Counted from the first letter of the stretch, positions 1 through 9,600 are shown. The stretch is 64,000 bases of DNA from Anaerolineae bacterium (GCA_021324435.1 JAJPIZ010000032.1:1-64000); one strand, 5' to 3'. Notes: generated from the sequence alone by a model not told the origin. Program-made: numbers and translations.

Positions 1-176
1 CAATCACATGACACATTTGGGAATGCCCGAAAGTTACAAAGTTGCCTGACCTATCTTTGATTGCGATGGGCGCATTTTGCCTCTTGCTTGATTTATGCAC
101 CAATGCCCCCAAATGTCCTAAGGCGAAATTTATCAAATTCGAGTACCATCGGGAAAATTTGTCGAAGGAGAAAATC

Positions 177-2213
177 ATGGATCAACAACCCAGCGCTCCA
201 TCCTCCAACCGCGGCGTGATTATTGCAATTGTAGTCGTGCTGTGCTGTATCTGCACAATTGTCCTCGGGCTCGGTGGATATGCCTATTATTATTTAAAAA
301 ATAATTTTCCAAATACACCGGGCCTGCCCATCCCGCCAATCAATGATAACGGTTCCACTGAACAGCCGCCTATTACGGTGACGCGTCCGCCGGTTGATTC
401 GATTTCAACAGACACCATGGACACATTGAGCAAGGCGATCGTGCCGGATAACGATCTGTATGATCTGGCCTGCCGACTCAAGAATATCTGCGGTGTGCCG
501 CACACCCTGCCTGCTCCAGCCAAACCGTACAAAGTCGGCGACGCTCAGCAGTTCTGGGTCAGCAATGTGGACACCAATGAAAATTTCCAGACCACTGCCA
601 CGTTACAATACATTACGCCGCATTCTTATTTCTGGGTGCAGAACGGCGTGAAGGTAAACGCTACCGACATGAAGGCGCTGATGGATACGTTTGAAAATAA
701 ATTGTATCCAACGGACCGTGAATTCTTCGGCAGTGAATGGACTCCGGGCGTAGATAACGACCCGCATGTCTATTTGCTATACACGCGCGGAACAGGCGCC
801 TCCAACGCCGGCTACTTCTCGACGCCGGATGAATATAATCCGCTTGTTCATCAATATTCCAACGGCCATGAGATGTTCGTCTTCAACGCGGACAATGTCT
901 CTTTGAGCGACTCATACACGTATGGAACTCTGGCTCATGAATTCCAGCACATGATTCACTGGAATCTTGACCGCAATGAGTCGTCCTGGATGAACGAAGG
1001 CTTCTCGGTCCTCGCTGAATATTTGAACGGCTATCCGGCTTATTTTGACTACGACTACATCGGCAGTCCGGATTTGAATCTTACAGACTGGCTTCCAGAT
1101 CCCGGCGCGAACGGCCCTCATTATGGAGAGTCGTATCTATTCCTGACCTACTTCCTCGACCGCTTTGGCGACAAAGCCACGCAGGCTCTCGTCAAGGATC
1201 AGGAAAACGGTCTCACCAGCGTGGACGATGTTCTGAAAACTTTAAACCTCACTGACAAGCAGACCGGCAAGCCGATCACTGCCGATGACGTGGTTGTGGA
1301 TTGGATGGTCACGAATTATCTCAAAGACCCTTCGGTGGGCGATGGCCGTTATTATTACCACAACTACAAAGATTCACCGCAAGCTTCGGCCACTGAAACC
1401 GTTGATACCTGCCCAACCTCCGAATTGAATCGTGCCGTTAATCAATACGGCGCGGATTACATCGAACTTACCTGCTCTGGAAATTACACACTTAACTTCA
1501 CCGGCTCCACGCTGGCGGGGCTCCTGCCGGCCGATCCGCATTCGGGCAAGTATGCGTTCTGGTCGAACAAAGGCGATGAATCAGACATGACTCTGACGCG
1601 TGAGTTTGATTTCACTACTATTAGCGATTCGATTGAGTTCAACTATTGGACCTGGTACGATCTCGAGGAAGGCTATGACTACGTTTTTCTGGAGGCCTCC
1701 ACCGATGGTCAACACTGGGATATTCTCAAGACTCCCTCGTGCACCACGGAAAATCCATCCGGTAACTCATATGGCTGTGGTTACAACGCCAAAAGCGGCG
1801 GCGGTGGCAATGCCAGATGGATCAACGAGAAAGTTGATCTCTCGGCGTATGCCGGCAAGAAAGTTCAACTTCGGTTCGAATACGTCACCGACGCGGCGGT
1901 TAACGGCGAGGGCCTCCTGCTGGATGATATGTCCATAACGGCCGCCAATTACACGTCCGATTTTGAAGCGGATGATGGCGGATGGAAAGCAGATGGATTT
2001 GTCCGCGTCGAAAATGCTTTGCCGCAGACCTTCCGCCTCGCGTTGATCGTCAAGGGCAATGACAAGACAACCGTGCAAAACATCGAGGTCAGTGCAGATC
2101 AGACCGCGAGCGTTCCGCTTTCGTTGAAGCCCGGCGAGAGCGCGGTGCTGGTGGTGACGGGCACGCAACGCTTCACGCGTTTGGCTGCAGCGTATACAAT
2201 TGAAATAAAATAG
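177..2213 (+). CDS. Membrane-anchored zinc metallopeptidase, immune-inhibitor-A-like
   Basis: Predicted extracellular zinc protease of about 678 residues. The chosen ATG follows a GAAGGAG ribosome site, whereas the longer open frame has none. Residues about 14-40 form one hydrophobic segment (signal anchor), followed by a Pro-rich stalk. The zinc site HEFQH is at about 254-258, and a Glu in WMNEGFS downstream is a likely third ligand, the arrangement of gluzincin/M6-type peptidases. From about residue 450 there is a beta-rich region (FNYWTWYDLEEGYD, LRFEYVTDAAVNGEG) like the MAM/concanavalin-type accessory domain of immune inhibitor A proteases. The last about 70 residues resemble a small Ig-like domain. 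The enzyme class is secure; the substrate is unknown. It stands alone, with no export or immunity partner beside it. Confidence 0.8.
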   Translation: MDQQPSAPSSNRGVIIAIVVVLCCICTIVLGLGGYAYYYLKNNFPNTPGLPIPPINDNGSTEQPPITVTRPPVDSISTDTMDTLSKAIVPDNDLYDLACRLKNICGVPHTLPAPAKPYKVGDAQQFWVSNVDTNENFQTTATLQYITPHSYFWVQNGVKVNATDMKALMDTFENKLYPTDREFFGSEWTPGVDNDPHVYLLYTRGTGASNAGYFSTPDEYNPLVHQYSNGHEMFVFNADNVSLSDSYTYGTLAHEFQHMIHWNLDRNESSWMNEGFSVLAEYLNGYPAYFDYDYIGSPDLNLTDWLPDPGANGPHYGESYLFLTYFLDRFGDKATQALVKDQENGLTSVDDVLKTLNLTDKQTGKPITADDVVVDWMVTNYLKDPSVGDGRYYYHNYKDSPQASATETVDTCPTSELNRAVNQYGADYIELTCSGNYTLNFTGSTLAGLLPADPHSGKYAFWSNKGDESDMTLTREFDFTTISDSIEFNYWTWYDLEEGYDYVFLEASTDGQHWDILKTPSCTTENPSGNSYGCGYNAKSGGGGNARWINEKVDLSAYAGKKVQLRFEYVTDAAVNGEGLLLDDMSITAANYTSDFEADDGGWKADGFVRVENALPQTFRLALIVKGNDKTTVQNIEVSADQTASVPLSLKPGESAVLVVTGTQRFTRLAAAYTIEIK

Positions 2214-2282
2214 TTTTCGATTCGCCCTGAGAGGAGCCGCGAAGCGGCGCAGCCGAGGGGCGATACAATCCTGGGAGGGAAC

Positions 2283-2606
2283 ATGTCTACTGCACCGAAA
2301 TCGCAGGCGCTCAAGATGGCAGACCTGGCGATGTATCAGGAAGGCTCGGTGGTCAGCCGCCAGATCACGAAAGCCGATGCGGGCAATGTGACTCTGTTTG
2401 CATTCGACGCGGGACAGGAACTGAGCGAACATACCGCGCCGTTTGATGCGCTCGTTCACATTCTCGACGGGGAGGCGGAGATTCAAATTTCGGGCAAATC
2501 TTATGCTTTGAGCGCGGGTGAAGCGATCATCATGCCCGCCAATGAGCCGCACGCGGTCAGAGCCACGAAAAGATTCAAGATGTTGTTGACGATGATCCGA
2601 GCCTGA
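2283..2606 (+). CDS. Small single-domain cupin
   Basis: A 107-residue cupin_2 barrel. The start is fixed by a GGGAGGGA ribosome site just upstream. The two cupin motifs are visible: a first with HTAPFDALVHILDGEAE and a second with PANEPHAV, giving the usual His/His/Glu/His metal-binding set. Proteins of this size are often metal-binding sensors or small isomerase/dioxygenase-like enzymes, and nothing here narrows the function. A strong hairpin terminator follows directly, so the gene is the end of its transcript. Confidence 0.75.
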   Translation: MSTAPKSQALKMADLAMYQEGSVVSRQITKADAGNVTLFAFDAGQELSEHTAPFDALVHILDGEAEIQISGKSYALSAGEAIIMPANEPHAVRATKRFKMLLTMIRA

Positions 2607-2610
2607 GCGA

Positions 2611-2644
2611 AAAAACAGCCCCGTGAGATCCGCGGGGCTGTTTG
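2611..2644 (+). terminator. Intrinsic terminator after the cupin gene
   Basis: Inverted repeat AACAGCCCC / GGGGCTGTT around a short loop, starting five bases after the cupin stop codon and followed by a short T run. Confidence 0.8.
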
Positions 2645-2765
2645 CTAATCACTACTTGCTAACGCCGGTCGCTCAATGAATTGCCCCCAGCCTTTTTGGG
2701 AGGCCGTGCACATCCATGCTATACTTTGGGTGGAAATCAGACAAAATCAGTCCAGAACAGCGGTC

Positions 2766-5540
2766 ATGGATACTCAACAGTTACCTTCCGGAACGGTTAC
2801 TTTTCTTTTCACAGATATTGAGGGGAGTACGAAACTTTGGGAACAATATCCCGAAGCCATGAAGATTGCCCTGTCGAAACACGATGAAATTTTACGCAAG
2901 AAGATCGAAGCGAATCGCGGGCATATTATCAAGACAACAGGGGATGGCATTCACGCCGTATTTGGGACCGCGCTGGATGGCGTTTTGGCGGCGCTCGATA
3001 CCCAGCGGGCTTTGCTCGCGGGAAACTGGGATGAGATCAAGCCGCACAATGTAAAGATCCGTATCGGTTTACACACCGGCGAAGCGGAAGCGCGCGCGGG
3101 CGATTATTATGGACCCGTTTTGAATCGCGCCGCGCGCCTGATGTCGGTTGGACATGGCGGGCAAACCCTGCTTTCCACGGTAACGGCGGATCTGGTGCGC
3201 GAGCATTTATCGGACGGCGCCTCATTGCGCGATCTCGGTGAACATCGCCTCAAGGATTTGATTCGCTCGGAGCACGTCTTTCAATTAACGCATCCTGACC
3301 TGCCCGCAGATTTCCCTCCGCTTAAATCATTGGATTCTTATTCCAATAATTTGCCCATTCAATTGACCAGTTTCATCGGACGCGAGCGCGAATTGGATCG
3401 GGCGAAAAAACAGCTCACTTCGACGCGCCTCCTGACGTTGATTGGCCCAGGCGGAACAGGAAAAACCCGGCTCTCATTGCAAATCGGCGCGGAAATGCTT
3501 CCCGCATTTGCAGATGGTGTCTGGCTGGCTGAGCTGGCTCCCTTGGCGGACCCATCCCTGATCCTTCAGACTGTCGCATCCGTATTTGGTATCCGTGAAC
3601 AACTTGGCATGTCATTGAACGAATTGCTGATTGACTACTTGCGCGCAAAGAATTTATTGTTGATCATGGATAATTGCGAACATTTGATAGAAGCCTGCGC
3701 GGAATTAATAGATCAACTATTGCGCACCTGTGCCAATCTCAAAATCGTTGCCAGCAGCCGCGAGGCATTGGGTATTTCGGGAGAAACGGTCTATCGTGTG
3801 CCGTCGCTTTCTTTGCCAGGTCCGGATGAAGCCACACGCGAAGCGCTGACTCAGTCTGAATCAGTCCAGCTCTTCATCGAGCGCGCCACAGCGGCGAACC
3901 CCAAATTCGATCTATCGGAAAAGAACGCGTCCTTTGTCGCTCAAATCTGCCGCCGCCTGGACGGAATTCCACTAGCCCTCGAGTTGGCCGCGGCGCGCAT
4001 CACTGTTTTTTCGGTGGAACAAATCGCTTCACGTCTCGATGATCGTTTTCGTTTGTTGACCGGCGGAAGCCGTACCGCATTGCCTCGCCAGCAGACTCTG
4101 CGCGCTCTGATTGACTGGAGTTACGACCTGCTCACCGAGGAGGAGCGCGCGTTATTACGTCGTCTCTCCATATTTGCCGGAGGCTGGACCTTCGATGCGG
4201 CTGATGCGATCTGCGCCAAACACGATGTCTTGAATATATTAACTCAGCTTGTAAATAAATCACTCGTCATCTTTGATGAGGAAGGCAGTGAGCCGCGTTA
4301 TCGCATGTTGGAGACCGTGCGCCAGTACGCGCGCGATAAATTGCTGGAGAGGGGTGAATCGGAAGAAGCACGCAATGCGCATCTGGATTTCTTTTTTCAA
4401 TTCACAGAGACCGCCGCCCCCAAAGTGCAATGGCTTCAGGATATGGACTGGGTCATGCGTTTGGAAGCCGACCATGATAATTTTCGCGTTGCATTGGAAT
4501 GGGGCCTGGAGAAAAATATCGAAGCCGCTTTGCGCATGGTCTGGAATCTTTCCAGTTATTGGTGGCTGCGCGGATACGAAGCGGAGGGTCGTCAATGGGC
4601 GACAACAGTTTTGGCAAAAGCGGACGCGCTTCCCGGCTTGGAGGGTGAAGAAGGGCGGAGGTTTATCTCGCTTCGCGCGCATGCGTATCAAGCCCTTGCC
4701 ATGGTGACGTATAGTCAGGGTGATAATGCTCGCGCCATGGCGGCTTCCGAGCAGGCCGCAGCCCTGGCGAATCAACTCCAGGATAATCGCCTGCTTGCAT
4801 TGGCGCTCAGCTTCGAAATCTTTGCGCGATTGTTCGTCGCGGACACAAAAGACACTGAAGATTCGGCGCGGAGGGCCCTGGATGCCGCCCGCAAAAGCAA
4901 GGATCCTATTGCACTAGGTGTAGCGCTGGCAATGATGGGACAAAGGTCGCTTATCCTTCAGGGGGATAATGAAAGTGCACATCAACAGATCGAAGAAGCC
5001 ATGGCCGTCTACTCTCAAAGTGGAAATCGCTGGGGCTATACGATGACAATGTTGGGCGCGGCGATGGCCGCAAAATTCAATGGAAATTATGATGAAGCGC
5101 GCCGGATTTTTACGGTTTGCGACCCGTTATTCCGCGAGACGGGCGACAGGCATCGCATGAATATGGTGAAGAGCGAGCTCGCGCATATTGACCGATACGA
5201 GGGCAACTATCAGAAAGCCAAAGCCGTATACAAGGAGACCATTCTGGAATGGAAACGGATCGGTCACCGCGCCGCGATTGCACATCAGCTGGAATGTTTT
5301 GCGGCGATCGCCAAGGTGGAGGAACAAGGTCAACGCGCGGCGCGATTATTCGCCGCGGCAGAAGTTTTGCGCGAGAAAATTGATATTCCCATGACGGCTA
5401 TGGAACGCATCGAATATGATCGCGAAATCGCCGACCTGAAGGCGGGCATGGACGAAAAAGTTTTTTCCTCCTCCTGGGCGGAAGGCCGCGCCATGACCAT
5501 AGACCAGGCGATTGATTTCGCGCTTGAGCGAGGCAAGTAG
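2766..5540 (+). CDS. Class III nucleotidyl cyclase fused to NB-ARC-like ATPase and TPR region
   Basis: About 924 residues from the ATG at MDTQQLPSG; the open frame extends 30 codons further upstream without a ribosome site. Residues about 10-175 are an adenylate/guanylate cyclase catalytic domain, with metal Asp residues in FTDIEGST and TTGDG and the Asn/Arg pair in GPVLNRAARL. From about 203 (FIGRERELD) comes a STAND-type ATPase with P-loop GPGGTGKTR near 226 and Walker B LLLIMDNCEHL near 298. After winged-helix-like sequence, residues about 600-900 are helical repeats of TPR type. The architecture is a known regulatory type in which ligand sensing by the repeats is thought to gate the cyclase. 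No partner gene lies next to it. Confidence 0.85.
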   Translation: MDTQQLPSGTVTFLFTDIEGSTKLWEQYPEAMKIALSKHDEILRKKIEANRGHIIKTTGDGIHAVFGTALDGVLAALDTQRALLAGNWDEIKPHNVKIRIGLHTGEAEARAGDYYGPVLNRAARLMSVGHGGQTLLSTVTADLVREHLSDGASLRDLGEHRLKDLIRSEHVFQLTHPDLPADFPPLKSLDSYSNNLPIQLTSFIGRERELDRAKKQLTSTRLLTLIGPGGTGKTRLSLQIGAEMLPAFADGVWLAELAPLADPSLILQTVASVFGIREQLGMSLNELLIDYLRAKNLLLIMDNCEHLIEACAELIDQLLRTCANLKIVASSREALGISGETVYRVPSLSLPGPDEATREALTQSESVQLFIERATAANPKFDLSEKNASFVAQICRRLDGIPLALELAAARITVFSVEQIASRLDDRFRLLTGGSRTALPRQQTLRALIDWSYDLLTEEERALLRRLSIFAGGWTFDAADAICAKHDVLNILTQLVNKSLVIFDEEGSEPRYRMLETVRQYARDKLLERGESEEARNAHLDFFFQFTETAAPKVQWLQDMDWVMRLEADHDNFRVALEWGLEKNIEAALRMVWNLSSYWWLRGYEAEGRQWATTVLAKADALPGLEGEEGRRFISLRAHAYQALAMVTYSQGDNARAMAASEQAAALANQLQDNRLLALALSFEIFARLFVADTKDTEDSARRALDAARKSKDPIALGVALAMMGQRSLILQGDNESAHQQIEEAMAVYSQSGNRWGYTMTMLGAAMAAKFNGNYDEARRIFTVCDPLFRETGDRHRMNMVKSELAHIDRYEGNYQKAKAVYKETILEWKRIGHRAAIAHQLECFAAIAKVEEQGQRAARLFAAAEVLREKIDIPMTAMERIEYDREIADLKAGMDEKVFSSSWAEGRAMTIDQAIDFALERGK

Positions 5541-5542
5541 AA

Positions 5543-5577
5543 AAAACAGAACCCGCAATTTTTGCGGGTTCTGTTCG
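5543..5577 (+). terminator. Intrinsic terminator after the cyclase gene
   Basis: Near-perfect hairpin: AACAGAACCCGCAA pairs with TTGCGGGTTCTGTT around a short T loop, directly after the stop codon. Confidence 0.85.
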
Positions 5578-5605
5578 CTATGGGCTGATGGTTAAAAGCT
5601 GATTG

Positions 5606-7006
5606 CTAAATATGTATCGGACTTCCCTCCGCGCTATGCGCGGCTTCCATCAAAACTTCTGACAGCGTCGGATGGGCGTGGACATTGCGGGCGATCTCAT
5701 GCGGCGTCAATTCCATTAAGTGCGCCAGCGTGAGTTCAGGCAGTAACTCGGTCACTTCGGGACCGATCATGTGCGCGCCCAAAATCTCGCCGTACTTTTC
5801 ATCCATCACGATCTTGACCCAGCCCGCGTAGTCGCCGAGTCCCAAAGCCTTGCCATTCGCTTGAAATGGAAATCTTCCGATCTTGATGTTGTAACCGCGT
5901 TCCTTTGCCTGCGCTTCGGTCAATCCAAACGAGGCGATCTGCGGCTGGCAATACGTGGCGCGCGGCATCATCTCATAATCCAGTGTGATTGTCTCCGCGC
6001 CGGCGATATTTTCCGCGGCGACGATTCCCATCGCCGAGCCGACATGCGCCAGCATCAACTTCCCTGTCACATCGCCGATGGCATAAATGTTCGGAACGCT
6101 GGTCTGCATCTTTTCGTTGATCTCGACAAAGCCGCGCTCGTTGATCTTGACGCCGATCTCTTCGAGTCCGAGTCCCTTTGAATTGGGGCGGAACCCAATC
6201 GCGACCAAAGCCTGCTCGGCTTCGAGATTCGTTTGCTTTCCCTCCGCGCTGACGGCAACCTTCACGCCCGTCTTTGTCGCTTCGACCGCCTCGACTTTAT
6301 TTCCAACCAGACATTTGATGCCGCGCTTCTTGAATTCTTTTTCCAATTCCTTCGATACTTCTTCATCTTCAAGCGGGACTAAGCGCGGCAGCATTTCCAC
6401 GATGGTGACATCCACACCGTATGAACTCCAGACGGTCGCGAATTCCACGCCGATCGCGCCCGACCCGATGATGATCACCGATTTCGGAAGTTTCTCCTGC
6501 AGAATGGCTTCAAGATAGGTGACGACTTTTTCGCCGTCCACCTTCCACGCGCCGGGGACCGCCGCGCTCGCGCCGGTGGCGACGATGATGTTCTTGGCGG
6601 CGAGCTCCGTCAGCTTGCCGTCTTTATCTTTGACGGAGACCGCTTTGGGTCCGGTGAGATGCGCTTCACCCATGAAGACCGTGATGTTATTCTTCTTCAT
6701 CAAAAAGCCCACGCCTTTGGTCAGACGGTCTGAATTCTGCCGAGAGCGTTTGACTGCCACCGAATAATCCAACTTCAAATTATCGAACGAGAAGCCGAAG
6801 TCCTTGCCGCGTTCGCGCAGGGTGTGAGCGACTTCGGCATTCTTCAACAGTGACTTGGACGGGATACAACCGACATTGAGACACACGCCGCCCAGCCATT
6901 GCTTGTCCACGATGGCGGTTTTCTGCTTGAGCTGTGCGGCGCGAATCGCGGCCACGTATCCAGCCGGTCCCGCGCCGATGACAACGACATCATATTGTTC
7001 TGCCAT
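5606..7006 (-). CDS. lpdA: Dihydrolipoamide dehydrogenase (E3)
   Basis: Flavoprotein disulfide reductase of 466 residues that reoxidises the lipoyl group of the E2 subunit with NAD+. Visible: FAD motif [10 protein letters not shown] near the N terminus, redox-active disulfide in [16 protein letters not shown]-binding [10 protein letters not shown], second FAD motif YAIGDV, and the C-terminal HAHPTLSE holding the catalytic His-Glu pair. Two ATGs lie two codons apart; the second is chosen because AGGAG then has normal spacing. It is the last gene of the minus-strand dehydrogenase operon. A repeat-rich gap of about 170 bp separates it from the hydrolase gene upstream, so it may have its own promoter. 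Confidence 0.95.
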   Translation of the reverse strand: MAEQYDVVVIGAGPAGYVAAIRAAQLKQKTAIVDKQWLGGVCLNVGCIPSKSLLKNAEVAHTLRERGKDFGFSFDNLKLDYSVAVKRSRQNSDRLTKGVGFLMKKNNITVFMGEAHLTGPKAVSVKDKDGKLTELAAKNIIVATGASAAVPGAWKVDGEKVVTYLEAILQEKLPKSVIIIGSGAIGVEFATVWSSYGVDVTIVEMLPRLVPLEDEEVSKELEKEFKKRGIKCLVGNKVEAVEATKTGVKVAVSAEGKQTNLEAEQALVAIGFRPNSKGLGLEEIGVKINERGFVEINEKMQTSVPNIYAIGDVTGKLMLAHVGSAMGIVAAENIAGAETITLDYEMMPRATYCQPQIASFGLTEAQAKERGYNIKIGRFPFQANGKALGLGDYAGWVKIVMDEKYGEILGAHMIGPEVTELLPELTLAHLMELTPHEIARNVHAHPTLSEVLMEAAHSAEGSPIHI

Positions 7007-7025
7007 GAACATCTCCTAAATTTAC

Positions 7026-7112
7026 GTCATTGCGAGCATAGCGAAGCAATCTCGCAGTTAATGCGAGATTGCCTCGTCGCCCTTCGACCAGCTCAAGGCT
7101 CCTCGCAATGAC
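7026..7112. repeat. Dispersed palindromic repeat (CATTGCGAG type)
   Basis: Outer arms GTCATTGCGAG and CTCGCAATGAC frame inner inverted segments (GCAATCTCGCA / TGCGAGATTGC). The same ends recur near 62607. It belongs to a family of intergenic palindromes found several times in the window. Confidence 0.7.
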
Positions 7113-7144
7113 AAGCTATAAATGCAACTCAATTGTACTATTAA

Positions 7145-7173
7145 AGAAAACCCTCTCCTTTTGAGAGAGGGTC
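7145..7173 (-). terminator. Hairpin terminator downstream of the hydrolase gene
   Basis: ACCCTCTC / GAGAGGGT hairpin. On the minus strand it is followed by TTTTCTTT, eight bases beyond the hydrolase stop. It suggests E3 downstream is at least partly transcribed separately. Confidence 0.65.
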
Positions 7174-7180
7174 AAGATGC

Positions 7181-7849
7181 TCACAAGTTTTCCTTCAGGA
7201 ACTTATATGTTCGTTCCCAGGCCAGCGCAGCCGCGGCGGAGTCGTATTCGGGACGATCCTCTTCCATGAACCAGTGAGCCGTTTTCGGATAGAAATGAAT
7301 CGTCACATCCACGCCTGCGGCCTTCATTTTTTGTTCCATACTCTTCGCGTGGTCGAAAGGAAACCACTCATCCACTTCAGCATAATGACCGAGCACTTTC
7401 GATTTCATTTTGCTGAAATCCGGGCTGTAGCCGCCATAGAACAAAACCGTCGCGACTACATCCGGTTCTTTTGCCGCAGTGATTACCGCCCAATCCGTGC
7501 CCATCGAAAAGCCTGCGATACCGATGGGCCTTCCCACTCGAAGAGACGCCACATAATCTTTTGCGGCTTTGATCATCGCGTTCATGGCATCCAGGTCGCT
7601 TTCAACTTCCTCTTGCAAAACTTTGGTTTCGTCAATTGTCCTGCCGATACGACCGTTGTAGTAATCCGGCGCGAGCGCTGTGTACCCGCGCTCTGCGAGT
7701 TCATCGCAGACCTGCTTGAAAAAAGGCTTGAGCCCCCACCATGAAGGCAGCACCAATACGCCCGGTCCGCCATTGGATGGGGAGGCCAGATAGGCATTGA
7801 CCGGCTTTCCGTTTGCTTCTAATTCGACCTCGGATTTTTGAATGGACAT
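7181..7849 (-). CDS. Dienelactone hydrolase family protein with Ser nucleophile
   Basis: Alpha/beta hydrolase of 222 residues. The start at MSIQKSEVE is set by an AAAGGAG ribosome site. The triad can be placed at Ser115 in GFSMG, Asp160 in YAEVDEW and His192 in TAHWF. Classical dienelactone hydrolases use Cys at the nucleophile position, so this is a Ser variant and true dienelactone hydrolysis should not be assumed. It lies between the membrane methyltransferase and E3 on the minus strand, but no pathway link to the dehydrogenase is evident. Confidence 0.8.
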   Translation of the reverse strand: MSIQKSEVELEANGKPVNAYLASPSNGGPGVLVLPSWWGLKPFFKQVCDELAERGYTALAPDYYNGRIGRTIDETKVLQEEVESDLDAMNAMIKAAKDYVASLRVGRPIGIAGFSMGTDWAVITAAKEPDVVATVLFYGGYSPDFSKMKSKVLGHYAEVDEWFPFDHAKSMEQKMKAAGVDVTIHFYPKTAHWFMEEDRPEYDSAAAALAWERTYKFLKENL

Positions 7850-7863
7850 GACAGACACTCCTT

Positions 7864-8334
7864 TTATATCCAGCGCCTCACGCGGGACCGGTAGCCTGTA
7901 TACTCTTCCCTGAACTTTTTCTCCAGATAAACTTCTTCCGCGTGAATGACCGCGTTTGTGATCGTCCAAAACAGAAACGGCGAACCGAGCAGGCCCCAAA
8001 GAGTCCCCGCCAGAAATGTGAAGCCGAGATAGATCAAAAGGAATCCAAGATAAATCGGGTTGCGAGTCCAGCGATAGGGTCCGCTTGTGACAATGGTTGT
8101 CGTGGGTTGATGCGGATCAGGCGAAGTATGCGCCTTGACCATTTGCGAGAAGGCCGTGCCTGCCAACACGGATCCCGCAATGACCATCACCCCACCCACA
8201 ATGCGCGAAGTGGACATCCATGGTGTTGGAAAAGGAACAGCCCAGTTGCACACAAGCGCGCCGATAAGATAACCCAGGAATATCAATGGCGGTGGGGCCA
8301 TGACTTGCGCGTGATCCAAATGTTGTTCTGTCAT
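7864..8334 (-). CDS. Isoprenylcysteine carboxylmethyltransferase-like membrane protein
   Basis: 156 residues with about four hydrophobic segments. The C-terminal half has the ICMT/PEMT hallmark: GPYRWTRNPIYLGFLL followed by an acidic EEVYLEKKF and EYTGYRSRVRRWI, the AdoMet-binding region of this integral membrane methyltransferase family. Bacterial members methylate varied small or lipid substrates, and the substrate cannot be read from sequence. The ATG lies one base beyond the E2 stop, so translation is probably coupled to E2. Confidence 0.75.
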   Translation of the reverse strand: MTEQHLDHAQVMAPPPLIFLGYLIGALVCNWAVPFPTPWMSTSRIVGGVMVIAGSVLAGTAFSQMVKAHTSPDPHQPTTTIVTSGPYRWTRNPIYLGFLLIYLGFTFLAGTLWGLLGSPFLFWTITNAVIHAEEVYLEKKFREEYTGYRSRVRRWI

Positions 8335-8335
8335 G

Positions 8336-9589
8336 TCAGGCCCAATTCTCTAAAGTCTCTTTTACTTTCATCAAAAACGCGTCCGCGCTTGCGCCGTCCA
8401 GGATGCGATGATCGAAGACGAACGACAAATACACCATTGGGCGAATGGCAATCGCATCGTCAATCACGACGACCCGTTTCTGCATCGCGCCGACGCCAAG
8501 GATCCCACACTGCGGCTGGTTGATGACAGGGAAGGCAAACAATGATCCGCTGATGCCATGATTGGTCAGTGTGAACGTCCCGCCTTTGACTTCATCGGGC
8601 TGAAGTTTCTTGGCGCGGGCGCGGTTGGCGAGGTCATTCACCGAACGCGCCATTGCGAGTAGCGAGAGACTGTCCGCGTTCTTGATGACCGGCACGATCA
8701 AACCTTCTTCGCCGAGTGAAGTTGCCATGCCAATGTTGACGGCTTTGTGAATGAGAATGCCTTCATCTGTCCATGACGAATTGACCATCGGATATTGTTT
8801 CAACCCCGCCACGATAGCCATCATAAAATATGCCGTGTACGTGAGATTGACTCCGTCGCGGGCAAACAATTCTTTGTTTGCATTCCGGTGTGCGGCAACT
8901 TTGCTCATGTCCGCTTCCATGACGGTCAACACGTGAGGCGAGGTGTGCTTCGATAAAACCATGTGCTCGGCGATTTGTCTACGGATGACGGTATGTTTGA
9001 TAAGTTGGTCGCCTTGTACGGGGGCGACCATAGACGATGGACGGTGGACCATGGTCTGTGGTCTACGGTCTATGGTCTGTTGCCCGCTCTGGACAAAGTT
9101 AAGCACATCGTTCTTCGTGATGCGTCCATTCAATCCTGTGCCTTGAACCTGTGACAAATTCACGCCATGCTCTGCGGCGATCTTGGCAACGACGGGAGAA
9201 ATAAACCCAATTTCGGTTGGCGGTTGATGGTTGGTGGTTGGTGGTTGGTGGTTGGTCGCCGACGATTGACCTTGATTTGTTACGACTTTAGAAGTTGCTC
9301 CAGCAGGTTTTTCACTGACAACTGACGACTGTCCACTGTCAACTGTCTCCCCTGGTTTGCCAATGAACGCTAGTATTGCTCCAACCTTCGCGGGGACGCC
9401 TTCCTGCGCGACGATCTTCAACACCGTTCCAGAGGCAGGCGCGGGGATTTCGGTATCAACTTTATCGGTATTGACTTCGAGCAAAGGCTCCAATTCTTTA
9501 ACCGTATCGCCTTCTTTCTTGAGCCATTTCGTAACAGTCACTTCCTCGACGCCTTCGCCGAGCAAGGGAACCAAAACTTTTGTCGCCAT
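8336..9589 (-). CDS. 2-oxoacid dehydrogenase E2 (dihydrolipoyl acyltransferase)
   Basis: 417 residues. A single lipoyl domain (1-78) has the lipoylated Lys43 in TDKVD. A peripheral-subunit-binding domain spans about 129-166 (ISPVVAKIAAE, GTGLNGRITKNDV). The catalytic domain from about 195 has its active site at FDHRILDGA. It transfers the acyl group made by E1 to CoA. The two interdomain linkers are unusual: residues about 81-126 and 168-190 are encoded by 7-bp-period DNA repeats, giving for example two exact copies of TNHQPPT. The substrate (pyruvate, branched-chain or acetoin type) is not settled by sequence. E1 lies upstream with a four-helix-bundle gene between. Confidence 0.92.
   Translation of the reverse strand: MATKVLVPLLGEGVEEVTVTKWLKKEGDTVKELEPLLEVNTDKVDTEIPAPASGTVLKIVAQEGVPAKVGAILAFIGKPGETVDSGQSSVVSEKPAGATSKVVTNQGQSSATNHQPPTTNHQPPTEIGFISPVVAKIAAEHGVNLSQVQGTGLNGRITKNDVLNFVQSGQQTIDRRPQTMVHRPSSMVAPVQGDQLIKHTVIRRQIAEHMVLSKHTSPHVLTVMEADMSKVAAHRNANKELFARDGVNLTYTAYFMMAIVAGLKQYPMVNSSWTDEGILIHKAVNIGMATSLGEEGLIVPVIKNADSLSLLAMARSVNDLANRARAKKLQPDEVKGGTFTLTNHGISGSLFAFPVINQPQCGILGVGAMQKRVVVIDDAIAIRPMVYLSFVFDHRILDGASADAFLMKVKETLENWA
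9027..9082. repeat. Heptanucleotide array inside E2 linker 2
   Basis: Eight consecutive 7-bp units such as ACCATAG, ACGATGG, TCTGTGG and TCTATGG. The left half is roughly the inverse of the right half, so the array can fold as a hairpin. It encodes E2 residues about 170-188. Confidence 0.85.
9215..9256. repeat. Heptanucleotide array inside E2 linker 1 (GGTTGGT)
   Basis: Six consecutive units: GGTTGGC, GGTTGAT and four exact GGTTGGT. Three units equal seven codons, which is why the protein shows a perfect 7-residue repeat. Confidence 0.9.
9311..9345. repeat. Heptanucleotide array inside E2 linker 1 (xxxACTG)
   Basis: Five units, TTCACTG, ACAACTG, ACGACTG, TCCACTG and TCAACTG, all ending in ACTG (one ends in the same four bases after a variable triplet). 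It encodes E2 residues about 82-93. Confidence 0.88.
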
Positions 9590-9600
9590 AAATTTTCTCC

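Noticed and set aside
42..176. N-terminal extension of the metallopeptidase
   Set aside because: No ribosome site for the upstream ATG, while GAAGGAG stands correctly before the ATG at 177, giving a proper signal anchor.
9215..9256. Possible CRISPR-like repeat array
   Set aside because: Units are 7 bp, directly abutting, with no spacers, and encode protein in frame. No cas genes anywhere in the window.
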